Shown: in pieces, positions 17,290-24,813 of the stretch
How the letters are laid out: each line of letters starts with the position of its first letter
Position numbering within the stretch: the first letter of the stretch is position 1
Assembly (NCBI GenBank): GCA_023667365.1
Contig: JAMPAG010000021.1
Location: forward strand, 1-39,593
From: a bacterium
GTDB lineage: Bacteria; Bacillota; Clostridia; Lachnospirales; Lachnospiraceae
Length of the DNA stretch: 39,593 bases
Reading direction: 5' to 3'
Made by a program: the position numbers and the translations under genes
Notes under the pieces: generated by a model
Database searches by the model: none
Seen by the model: the letters and a program-made list of their open reading frames with translations, nothing else
What the model was told of the DNA's origin: nothing

Positions 17290-18466
17290 TGTCCTCCAGC
17301 AATCTCCTAACCTCTTCCATGCTGATCCCTTTTTCTTTCGCAATGCGGGTTAGATCGTCATATTCCAATTTGGAACGTGTCACACCGTATCCGGAAGCCG
17401 TTTTTTTTCGGACCGGACCATACGGCGTTTCCAGCGTTTTGATTTCCCTGTCTAAAATATAACGGCGGGATATGGTTTCCCGGATGCCGAGTGTTGTTGT
17501 ATGGTGAAAAATCAAGGATATGATTTTTTCTTTATCCCGCTCATTGCATATCACGCGCAGCAGGATTCCCGGTCTTGATTTTTTCATACCGACCGGAACG
17601 GTATAAACTTCCAGCGCACCCCCGCCGAATAAGCTTTCCATTGCAAAACCGACCGCTTCCGCAGTCATATCGTCTACATTGCAGGAAAGTTCCAGAACGC
17701 AATTATCTTCTTCCATTGTTTCACCGAGCATGGCGCGCACACAATTCGCTGTGGCAAAATCTTTCGCGCCCATACCATATCCGACTGCATGTACCTTCAT
17801 CATGGGCATATCTCCGAATTGTGCCGCAAAATGTTTGAGCAGCGCGGCGCCGGTAGGCGTACACAGCTCGCCCTTGATCCCGCCGCCGTAAATGGGCACA
17901 TTCTGAAGAATATAAGCTGTGGCGGGCGCCGGGACGGGAAGAATCCCGTGCGCGCATTTTACATGTCCGCTTCCAACGTGTATGGGCGATACAACGACCT
18001 TATCAGGCGCAATTCGATCCATCAGCATGCATACGGCGGTAATATCTGCGACTGCATCCATTGTGCCGACTTCATGGAAATGGATCTCTGATACGGGAAC
18101 GCCATGCACATGGCTCTCCGCCTCCGCGATCAGCGCGTAAACCGCCAGAACGTCTTTTTTTACCTTTTCAGGCAGATGGAGACCGGCGACAGTCTGTTCT
18201 ATCTGCCGCATCCCGCTATGGTGGTGTTCCTCATGATGGTGCTCATGCAGATGTTCCGTTTCTTCCACGCCGTTTACCGTGACGCGGACGTGCGTGCCTG
18301 TAATACCGCATTTGGTAGAAACTTCTTTTATGAATGTCACATCGGGGATGCCAAGGGCATTGCATTCTTCGACAAATACATCCGGTTCCGGCATCAGTTC
18401 CAATAATGCTGCCGTCAGCATATCTCCGGCTGCACCCATTCCGCAGTCTAAATACAAGGTTTTCAT
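17282..18466 (-). CDS. larC: LarC nickel insertase of the nickel-pincer cofactor pathway
   Basis: A 394-aa LarC: the start MKTLYLDCGMGAAGDM, the His-rich metal segment (H72-H83, HLHEHHHEEHHH), IHFHEVG, GHVKCAHG and GELCTPTGAALL are family landmarks. LarC inserts nickel into the pyridinium-dithio-mononucleotide cofactor in a CTP-dependent reaction, the last step of making the lactate racemase (LarA) cofactor. The reading frame is continuous, unlike Lactiplantibacillus plantarum where the product needs a ribosomal frameshift. larA, larB and larE are not in the window. ATG 18466 follows AAGGAG at about 10 nt; the upstream in-frame extension to 18577 is unlikely. Confidence 0.93.
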   Translation of the reverse strand: MKTLYLDCGMGAAGDMLTAALLELMPEPDVFVEECNALGIPDVTFIKEVSTKCGITGTHVRVTVNGVEETEHLHEHHHEEHHHSGMRQIEQTVAGLHLPEKVKKDVLAVYALIAEAESHVHGVPVSEIHFHEVGTMDAVADITAVCMLMDRIAPDKVVVSPIHVGSGHVKCAHGILPVPAPATAYILQNVPIYGGGIKGELCTPTGAALLKHFAAQFGDMPMMKVHAVGYGMGAKDFATANCVRAMLGETMEEDNCVLELSCNVDDMTAEAVGFAMESLFGGGALEVYTVPVGMKKSRPGILLRVICNERDKEKIISLIFHHTTTLGIRETISRRYILDREIKTLETPYGPVRKKTASGYGVTRSKLEYDDLTRIAKEKGISMEEVRRLLEDID

Positions 18467-18549
18467 TGTGACGGTTACTCCTTTCCGTTCGCAGGCTTTT
18501 ACGCCGCCGCTTTCAGCGGTCTGCATACCTTCCGTTTTATTGGAATGCA

Positions 18550-19224
18550 TCAAATAAAACCAAAATCTCCGATCCAATCCGCAACACTTTCCTTCGAAGT
18601 TCCACTTTCAAATCTTTTCCCATCCGCCCACTCTACGGAATCCGAACAAAGAGCATAAAGATTGCTTGCACTGGAACCAATCCCGCTGCTATGGGAAGTA
18701 CAGAATGGAATGATTGTCTTTCCGGAAAAATCATAACTTTCCAAAAATGTACTGATAATACGGGGAGCCTGACCGTGCCAAATCGGATAACCGAGAATTA
18801 TGGTATCGTATTCGTCCATATTCTCCACACTGCCCGAAATTGCCGGGCGCACATTCGGATCATTTTGTTCCTGATCCGCCCGACCATTCGTATAATATGC
18901 CAAGTCTGCCCCTGTGTATGGATCCTCAGGTACAATCTCGTAAATATCAGCCCCCAAAATCTCCTTAACATACTCCGCAATAAGCTCCGTCGTTCCCGTA
19001 CACGAAAAATAGACAACCAATATTTTTGTGCTCACATCTGCCTCCTGTTCCTCTGTTGAAACGGATTCAAATGACGTCGTTTCCATTTCTGTTTCCGACT
19101 GTTCCTCTGTTTTCTGCGCAATAGGCTGTATGTCCTCCTGCTTTTCGGTCACATCAGATTGACCGCAGGCTGCCAAAGCAAAAATCATTACAAAAGAAAG
19201 CAACAAACCAGCTATCTTTTTCAT
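18550..19224 (-). CDS. Lipoprotein-anchored flavodoxin
   Basis: A 224-aa protein with a lipoprotein signal peptide (MKKIAGLLLSFVMIFALAAC, lipobox Cys20), an acidic Ser/Thr/Glu linker (21-65) and a flavodoxin domain. The domain begins KILVVYFSCTGTTELIAEY, where SCTGTTE is the FMN phosphate loop, then GYPIWHGQAP and FCTSHSSGIG. The domain would be outside the membrane, where a redox flavodoxin is unusual; it may take part in extracellular electron or quinone redox chemistry. The aldo/keto reductase remnant lies 77 bp upstream and larC 84 bp downstream. Confidence 0.88.
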   Translation of the reverse strand: MKKIAGLLLSFVMIFALAACGQSDVTEKQEDIQPIAQKTEEQSETEMETTSFESVSTEEQEADVSTKILVVYFSCTGTTELIAEYVKEILGADIYEIVPEDPYTGADLAYYTNGRADQEQNDPNVRPAISGSVENMDEYDTIILGYPIWHGQAPRIISTFLESYDFSGKTIIPFCTSHSSGIGSSASNLYALCSDSVEWADGKRFESGTSKESVADWIGDFGFI

Positions 19225-19301
19225 TCGTTATTCCGCCTTTCTTCCAACGCCTTCAATAAATATACCATACTTTACATCAAAAAGACCAGAAGAAACGATT
19301 C

Positions 19302-19940
19302 TCAATACCAATCATGTTTTTCATTTCTGTCAAGGGCATTGATACGCTCCATTTCCTCCTCCGTCAATTCAAAATCAAATAATTCTGTATTTTCCTGAAT
19401 GTGATTCGGATTACTGGAACCGGGAATGACTACAACGCCCTTTTGCAGATTCCACCGAAGAATCACCTGTGCCGACGATTTTCCGTGCGCCTGTGCAATT
19501 TCCGAAATGACTTCATTCCCAAGCAGTTGGGCCGTATATCCCCTGCCGCCAAGCGGATACCAGCCCTGTACCACAATCCCAAGACTTTGAATATATGGGA
19601 TTACATCATTTTCCTGATAATATGGGTGTATTTCATTCTGAACCAGAGCAGGAGTAATGTTAATCTGCGGTAAAAATTCCTCCAGTTCTTCCACATACCA
19701 GTTTGATAAACCAAGGGAACGGATTTTGCCGTCCGCCACCGCTTTCTCCATTGCAAGATACGCCTCCACATCACCTGCGCCGGGGTGGTGGAGCAGCATC
19801 ATGTCAATGTATTCTATATCTAATTTTTCAAGTGCCTCCTCAATCGCAGCTTCCGGCTCGGAAAATTGGTTCGGATACAGCTTTGTGATGACAAAAATTT
19901 CCTCTCTCGGTATGCCGGAGTTTCTGACAGCTTCTCCCAC
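19302..19940 (-). pseudogene. 5'-truncated aldo/keto reductase
   Basis: The remaining 212 codons match the C-terminal three quarters of an aldo/keto reductase: VITKLYPNQF (Lys of the tetrad), MLLHHPG (His of the tetrad), GLSNW, QNEIHPYYQ and VVIPGSSNPNHI. The first ~70 residues with the catalytic Asp and Tyr are absent. Homologous codons (SEES) continue upstream of the GTG at 19940 until a TGA at 19962-19964, after which no reductase sequence is seen. A GAGG five bases before the GTG might still allow translation, but an active enzyme is not expected. The break coincides with the composition change at the island edge. Confidence 0.8.
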
Positions 19941-19964
19941 ACTTTCCTCAGAGAGAGATTGTCA

Positions 19965-20216
19965 AGTGTGTTTGTAAATTTTTCCTCTATTTTTAGTCTA
20001 TTGCTTTTTCTGATATCAAATCTCAAAAATATGACATTTCCTTTTCCCGCAACTCTTGTAATTATAAGAGTTACAGATAAATATTCCAATATCCCTTCCT
20101 ATCCGACCCCACTCTTTCTATGATACCTTCCTCTTTCTTAAATTTTTCATTCTAATAGATACACTCTTTTGCTTATATCAAATATTTCAACAAGTTCAAC
20201 AGTTTTATATTTTGAA
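19965..20216. other. A+T-rich boundary region without a gene
   Basis: About 250 bp between the broken reductase and the last island gene. It contains the dyad AACTCTT/AAGAGTT (20051-20072) with an 8-bp centre, and no convincing coding frame or clear rho-independent terminator. This is where I place the island's left edge. Confidence 0.5.
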
Positions 20217-20987
20217 TTATCTTTCCTTAACTGCAGCAAACAACTCATCAATTAATATCCCACATTCTCTGCACTGTTTCATTCCTTCATCATAAATGAA
20301 TTGACCATCGCACATTGGACAAATCAACGCACCCTCTTTAATCTGCCAATTGGTATACGACAATTCTTCGTGACAGTAAGGACAAGCGATATCAATATAA
20401 TATTCCTCTGCCTCATCGGATTCTTCTTGCCATTCTAGTTCACCTGCATCTTCTTCGGTTACATATTCTTCATGTTCTCCGCTTGCTGAGACTTCCTCTA
20501 TGAGTCTTCTGATTTCTGTCTGACGCGAAATCTCTTCCTGTATAGCTTTCTCTGCATTGATGATAAAAGATTTCTGAGCGCCATCTCCGAATCGCATTAT
20601 CTTTGCATAGTTTTTGCTATCGGCAATAGATGCCTGACACAGTTTTAACTGTTCTCGCGTGGTGCATCGTAATTCCACAAGGAGTTTACCAAGATAGGCA
20701 TCAGCGTTAGTCGGCTCCATGTCAAGAATGCGTTCACAGTATTCATCTGCCCGTTCAAACTCGCTATCCTCCAAAAATAGTGTAACGCGCTGTAAGAGTG
20801 GCACTATCTCTGGATGTGTCGTGTTAGCTACCTTGTGTACTCCATCGTAATTATGCGTATTTTCATTCCCAGGTTTATTATTTTCGATTGCTGATACATC
20901 TGTAGCATCAGAGAATCTTTTCCCACATACGGAACAAAACACTGTGTCATCAGAACTGAATGTTCCGCACTCTAAACATTGTTTCAT
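20217..20987 (-). CDS. Zinc-ribbon and helical-repeat protein
   Basis: A 256-aa soluble protein not assigned to a named family. An N-terminal zinc ribbon (CLECG ... CSVCG, residues 4-22) is followed by a TPR-like helical region (about 65-160; FERADEYCERILDMEPTNADAYLGKLLVEL), an acidic stretch, and two C-terminal CxxC pairs (CPYC ... CPMC) plus CRECG. The opening MKQCLECG is echoed near the C terminus as MKQCRECG. It is the last gene of the island operon, 26 bp after the YccF gene, with GGAGG before its ATG. An adaptor role is inferred from the ribbon plus TPR layout. Confidence 0.7.
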   Translation of the reverse strand: MKQCLECGTFSSDDTVFCSVCGKRFSDATDVSAIENNKPGNENTHNYDGVHKVANTTHPEIVPLLQRVTLFLEDSEFERADEYCERILDMEPTNADAYLGKLLVELRCTTREQLKLCQASIADSKNYAKIMRFGDGAQKSFIINAEKAIQEEISRQTEIRRLIEEVSASGEHEEYVTEEDAGELEWQEESDEAEEYYIDIACPYCHEELSYTNWQIKEGALICPMCDGQFIYDEGMKQCRECGILIDELFAAVKER

Positions 20988-21013
20988 GATGTGTGCCTCC
21001 AGTATCTATATAT

Positions 21014-21379
21014 TTACAGTCTTATCACCTCGGCACCAAAGGGTGTCAAAGCAAGACGTGCTATCTTGAAGTATTGCTTCCCAAATGGTATCCCAACAAT
21101 TGTAATGCAGAAAACGATTCCGATAACTGCAGCCTCAACAGCCAGTTCCCAACCAGTTGTCGCAATCCAGATTATATTGAGAAGAAAGCTACCAACGCCA
21201 CCTTTGAACAAAACAGTTTTTCCAAAAGGAAAAAAGCACAGCCCTGCTATTTTAAAACACTGCTTACTAACCGGAATTCCGATTACTGTGACAGCCCATA
21301 GAACCCCGGCAATACTCCATAGAATACCCGTTAATGCTCCTCCGAAAATAAACCACAAAAAGTTTCCCAGTATCCTCAT
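21014..21379 (-). CDS. YccF-domain membrane protein
   Basis: A 121-aa protein with two YccF repeats. Each repeat has an N-terminal helix (LGNFLWFIFGG; LLNIIWIATTGW), a hydrophobic hairpin and the closing motif VIGIPxSKQCFKIAGLCFFPFG / VGIPFGKQYFKIARLALTPFG. YccF proteins are small inner-membrane proteins of unknown function. The start ATG at 21379 overlaps the AAA+ stop codon (TGATG), so translation is coupled to the ATPase. It is one of only two membrane proteins in the operon. Confidence 0.85.
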   Translation of the reverse strand: MRILGNFLWFIFGGALTGILWSIAGVLWAVTVIGIPVSKQCFKIAGLCFFPFGKTVLFKGGVGSFLLNIIWIATTGWELAVEAAVIGIVFCITIVGIPFGKQYFKIARLALTPFGAEVIRL

Positions 21380-23214
21380 CAAGAACCCCACGACCTTATC
21401 ATGGAATATCTAAACAACTCTTCATCATCAGTTGGCCTGTCTTCTATAACGATAGTATCTCCAGAATTCCACCTCTCCTTGATTAATACCTTTGCAAGAG
21501 GGTTCACAAGACAAGTTTCGACCATGTTACTGATACCTCGACCACCGTTCGATAAATCTCCTTGTGCTTTATTAAGAAGATATTCCTTAAAAGGAGTGCT
21601 GATTTCAAGTTTAATGCCCTTCTCATGCTCCATGTTGCCTGAAATGGCATTGAGCTTAAGATCAAGTATTTCTTCCACTGCCTTTTCTCTTATAAAATCG
21701 AATACGATAAAATTATCACCAATACGATTTAGTAGCTCTGGGCGTTGAATTGTGAACTTAAAATAATCCTTTATGGTAGCCAGTAGTTCCTTTTGAATAG
21801 TGTCATAATCCATCTCCGGAGTTATTGTTTGATAACGTCTTCCTGTTTCCGCCTCCTGACCCACAACGCCGAGGTTACTGGTAAAAATGATAAGCGCCTC
21901 AGAAAAATACATGGTCTCACCAGCTGAGTCTGTTATTCTTCCATCTTCAAGTATCTGAAGGAATTTATCCAAAATGGACGGGTGCGCCTTATCAATTTCA
22001 TCAAACAGCAATACGCAAAATGGTTTTGACTTAATTGCATTTGTCAACTGCCCGCCATCGCTATAGCCAATGTATCCGGGAGGAGCTCCGAGCAACTTCT
22101 GGTCAGAATGTGGTTGCTGATATTCACTCATATCAAATCTGGTCACAAAGCTCTCGTCACCGAAAATAAACTCAGCAATCGTTTTTGCTAATTCAGTTTT
22201 TCCGGTGCCTGTAGGACCTGCGAAGAACAAAACACCTTTAGGACGACTGCTAGATCCCCCCTGTATCCCGGACATTCCCAGACAAGCACGACTTAATATG
22301 CTTGCAGCCTTTTTTATTGCTGCTTCTTGCCCTTTGACTCTTTTTGACAGAAACTCTTCAGCATTTTTAACCTTATCCGAATCCAGTTTGTCCCATTGGC
22401 TTTCTGTTTCACCATAACGAAACATCTTTACCGCTTCCCGAATTTGATACACAGTATATTTCTTCTGTTGGCATAATGAAAATATTCCGAAAAGCTCCAC
22501 CAATGTCATGCCATCTGTTAGAGCAACAAACTCATCCTGCGCTTTTTTCCTTTCAGCTGGGTCTAATTTCTTGGCACCTGCAACTGTATCAATCCTCGCA
22601 TCTATAACTGCAGCTCTAACCTCTTTTTCAGGACGTGAAATAGTCAGAGTTCTGACATATGGATTGTTAAGATAGAACCATGTAGGAACATCATTGACCT
22701 TTTCAACTATCAGAAAGAGAAGATTAGTTAAAGGTTGCTTATCACGCATACTTAATGCCTGTGTTGGGGTTCTCGATGCAAGCATGAGTCTTGTAAAATA
22801 CTCTATTTCTTCATCGGACAAATTATCGGGAGATGCAGCAATTGTGTTCGCCAAGTCCACCACAATAGCAGTAGGACGGACGGTATTAGACATCGTTTTC
22901 CTAATGAGTTCCGTTGCAGCGCTAATTGACTTGGAAGACTTCTCGTCCGAAGATACCCCTCTGTAAAAAGTCGAAACCATGTCGAGTGCATATGGGTTCA
23001 AAAATCCATCGATTCGATTATAGAAAACGACCGGATCGTATCCTTCTTCGGTTAAATATCGTTGCAGGTACAGAGAAAGGGCAACAGGTTCACAAGTTCC
23101 ATCATCTTCGTATATCCAAGGCTGAAGGTCATGAACATTCCCTTCAACAATGAATGTTGTATTTATATCCTGATAGACGGCAAGATCTTTTTGCCACTTC
23201 TCTGCTTGAATCAT
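21379..23214 (-). CDS. ClpB/ClpX-like AAA+ ATPase
   Basis: A 611-aa protein with a C-terminal Clp-type AAA+ module: Walker A GPTGTGKT (333-340), substrate-threading pore loop GYIGY (380-384), Walker B LLFDEIDKAH (402-411), sensor-1 TSN (445-447), Arg finger in LLNRIG (R497) and a D2-small domain to the end. The N-terminal 230 residues resemble an AAA core without a Walker A (FNRIDGF, IVVDLANTI, then TISRPEKEVR), so only one module should hydrolyse ATP. The pore loop predicts protein unfolding or remodelling. The ATG overlaps the FHA gene stop (TAATG). No ClpP-binding IGF loop was noticed. Confidence 0.88.
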   Translation of the reverse strand: MIQAEKWQKDLAVYQDINTTFIVEGNVHDLQPWIYEDDGTCEPVALSLYLQRYLTEEGYDPVVFYNRIDGFLNPYALDMVSTFYRGVSSDEKSSKSISAATELIRKTMSNTVRPTAIVVDLANTIAASPDNLSDEEIEYFTRLMLASRTPTQALSMRDKQPLTNLLFLIVEKVNDVPTWFYLNNPYVRTLTISRPEKEVRAAVIDARIDTVAGAKKLDPAERKKAQDEFVALTDGMTLVELFGIFSLCQQKKYTVYQIREAVKMFRYGETESQWDKLDSDKVKNAEEFLSKRVKGQEAAIKKAASILSRACLGMSGIQGGSSSRPKGVLFFAGPTGTGKTELAKTIAEFIFGDESFVTRFDMSEYQQPHSDQKLLGAPPGYIGYSDGGQLTNAIKSKPFCVLLFDEIDKAHPSILDKFLQILEDGRITDSAGETMYFSEALIIFTSNLGVVGQEAETGRRYQTITPEMDYDTIQKELLATIKDYFKFTIQRPELLNRIGDNFIVFDFIREKAVEEILDLKLNAISGNMEHEKGIKLEISTPFKEYLLNKAQGDLSNGGRGISNMVETCLVNPLAKVLIKERWNSGDTIVIEDRPTDDEELFRYSMIRSWGS

Positions 23215-23735
23215 TAGTCGTTTACCTCCTTAACTGTAAGTACAGCGTCAACATCACATAATGTGACTTTTGACCCATCGGCAACTCTAACCGGGGAGTT
23301 TTTTACAATTCTCTGTCCGTCCACCAAAGTGCCGTATGTGCTTATATCTTCAACTAAAACTCCAACGTTTCGTCGAGGCGTGACACGCAGGTGCTGCCTG
23401 CTAACAGATGGGAATTCAGCAAGTTCTTCTGCTCCTATTTCTGTCCGTCCAACTATGCCACCTTCATCGGGAATCTCTATTTCCTTGCCATTGCTTAATC
23501 TCAAAATGTATTTTTTCTTGTGAGAATCGGATTCTGTTGAAACGACGCTCCCTTCGCCTTCCGATGTTTTCTCATCGGAATTGGTTCTCATTAACTCCTC
23601 AACACGCGAATCATCCTCATTGTAGGTTAAGAAATCCACCAATTTACGGCCACATGATGGACAGTTATCAGGAAAACTTAATCTTCGTTCAAATACTATT
23701 TTTTCACCACAAGTACATACTTTACAAAATGCCAT
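23214..23735 (-). CDS. FHA-domain protein with N-terminal zinc ribbon
   Basis: A 173-aa protein: a zinc ribbon (CTCG ... CPSCG, residues 8-29), a linker rich in Ser/Thr/Glu, and an FHA domain (about 75-170) with phosphothreonine-binding residues R97 (GRT) and S112-x2-H115 (SVSRQH). The usual Asn of the loop SxNGT is Tyr (STYGT, 132-136). FHA domains read phospho-Thr, and a Ser/Thr kinase is encoded two genes upstream in the same operon. GGAGGG precedes the ATG; the previous gene ends 3 bp away. Confidence 0.87.
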   Translation of the reverse strand: MAFCKVCTCGEKIVFERRLSFPDNCPSCGRKLVDFLTYNEDDSRVEELMRTNSDEKTSEGEGSVVSTESDSHKKKYILRLSNGKEIEIPDEGGIVGRTEIGAEELAEFPSVSRQHLRVTPRRNVGVLVEDISTYGTLVDGQRIVKNSPVRVADGSKVTLCDVDAVLTVKEVND

Positions 23736-23738
23736 ACG

Positions 23739-24812
23739 TTAACCCTCCGAGTTTAATGCCCGTTGTTTCTGTGTAGATGTTTTTCTTTGTTTCTTCCTAG
23801 CACTTCTTTCGCTAATATCTGACTGGACACACATTTCATCAATACGAGAGGGTTCTGCGTATACACGTTTCAGAATCACACCCTTTTCAGCCGCTCGTTC
23901 TTCCAGAGTAGCATACAAAGAGCAAATACTATTTGCGCTACTTTCTATCTGGCGCTGCCGTTCCAGAGAACCACCTTTTGATTCTCCAACAGGCTCAAAC
24001 ATTATTCCGCTACCGTCATTGCCAATAAACACATCGCACAGCGGATGTCCATCGACTGCATACATTTGACCAACAGTGTGATCCAGAACCGCATCATCCT
24101 TTGCGTGACACCCCAAATCTTCCATTATATCCTCGATGACATCCATCACATATTCATCTTGTCTGCGTTTCTCCAGCACGGACGTCATTCTAGCAACTTC
24201 TTTTTCAACTCTATATGGAAGTCTCTCTGTTGGCTTTACTTCGAGCATCTCGCACAATGCGCAATATTCGAAATAAGTAGATTCCATTCTCTCCTTGTCC
24301 GCATCATTAATTCTAACAGCTCCCTGCAAATAAGTTGAAACACGCATTTTAACCGATCTAATCTTATCTTCGATATCCGTTGCCGATGCATGAATCGTTT
24401 TTGCCAGCTCTGCCAATAGACGAGTTCTGTCTTTCTCATCTCTTTCTGATATAATAGTCCGCTCATCCATCTTCTTAACCCATAAATCAAGTTCCTGTTC
24501 AAGCTTGGTAGGTTTCTTATGTGCAGAAAATAACAGCTCTGAAAAATCAAGTTCATCCCGTTTAGAATCGCCTTGACCTTCTTCAGTCTGAAGCATAGCT
24601 CCTGTTACAACGGCACTTTTACTATACCCACTGACAGAATCATCTGCAATGAATACTGTCGTTTCTATGTTTGATCCAGCTGTCATCTGAACATTGTTCT
24701 TATGTTCGATCTGCAGCTGCTCCTTTAATCTTTGAATGCTATCTGCCAACTCCTGTTTCAGACGGGCTTTCCTCATTGCCTCCAACTGGGCTGTCGTATA
24801 ATAACTGCTCAT
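23739..24812 (-). CDS. Coiled-coil protein of unknown function
   Basis: About 357 aa, not recognised. It has a basic N-terminal helix (AQLEAMRKARLKQELADSIQRLKEQL), the segment IETTVFIADD (about 50-59) resembling the ETT phosphoacceptor motif of OdhI/GarA proteins, a helical coiled-coil middle (about 95-210) and a mixed domain (about 225-300). The tail is basic (RSARKKQRKTSTQKQR). It sits between the kinase and FHA genes, so it is a good candidate kinase substrate and FHA ligand. ATG 24812 follows the kinase stop immediately; a TTG at 24821 is an alternative start nearer the AGGAGG. Confidence 0.7.
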   Translation of the reverse strand: MSSYYTTAQLEAMRKARLKQELADSIQRLKEQLQIEHKNNVQMTAGSNIETTVFIADDSVSGYSKSAVVTGAMLQTEEGQGDSKRDELDFSELLFSAHKKPTKLEQELDLWVKKMDERTIISERDEKDRTRLLAELAKTIHASATDIEDKIRSVKMRVSTYLQGAVRINDADKERMESTYFEYCALCEMLEVKPTERLPYRVEKEVARMTSVLEKRRQDEYVMDVIEDIMEDLGCHAKDDAVLDHTVGQMYAVDGHPLCDVFIGNDGSGIMFEPVGESKGGSLERQRQIESSANSICSLYATLEERAAEKGVILKRVYAEPSRIDEMCVQSDISERSARKKQRKTSTQKQRALNSEG

Positions 24813-24813
24813 A

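Noticed and set aside
19938..19970. CACACTT/AAGTGTG inverted repeat at the reductase break
   Set aside because: Seven base pairs with a 19-nt spacer overlapping coding sequence can arise by chance; no second copy or target duplication was found.
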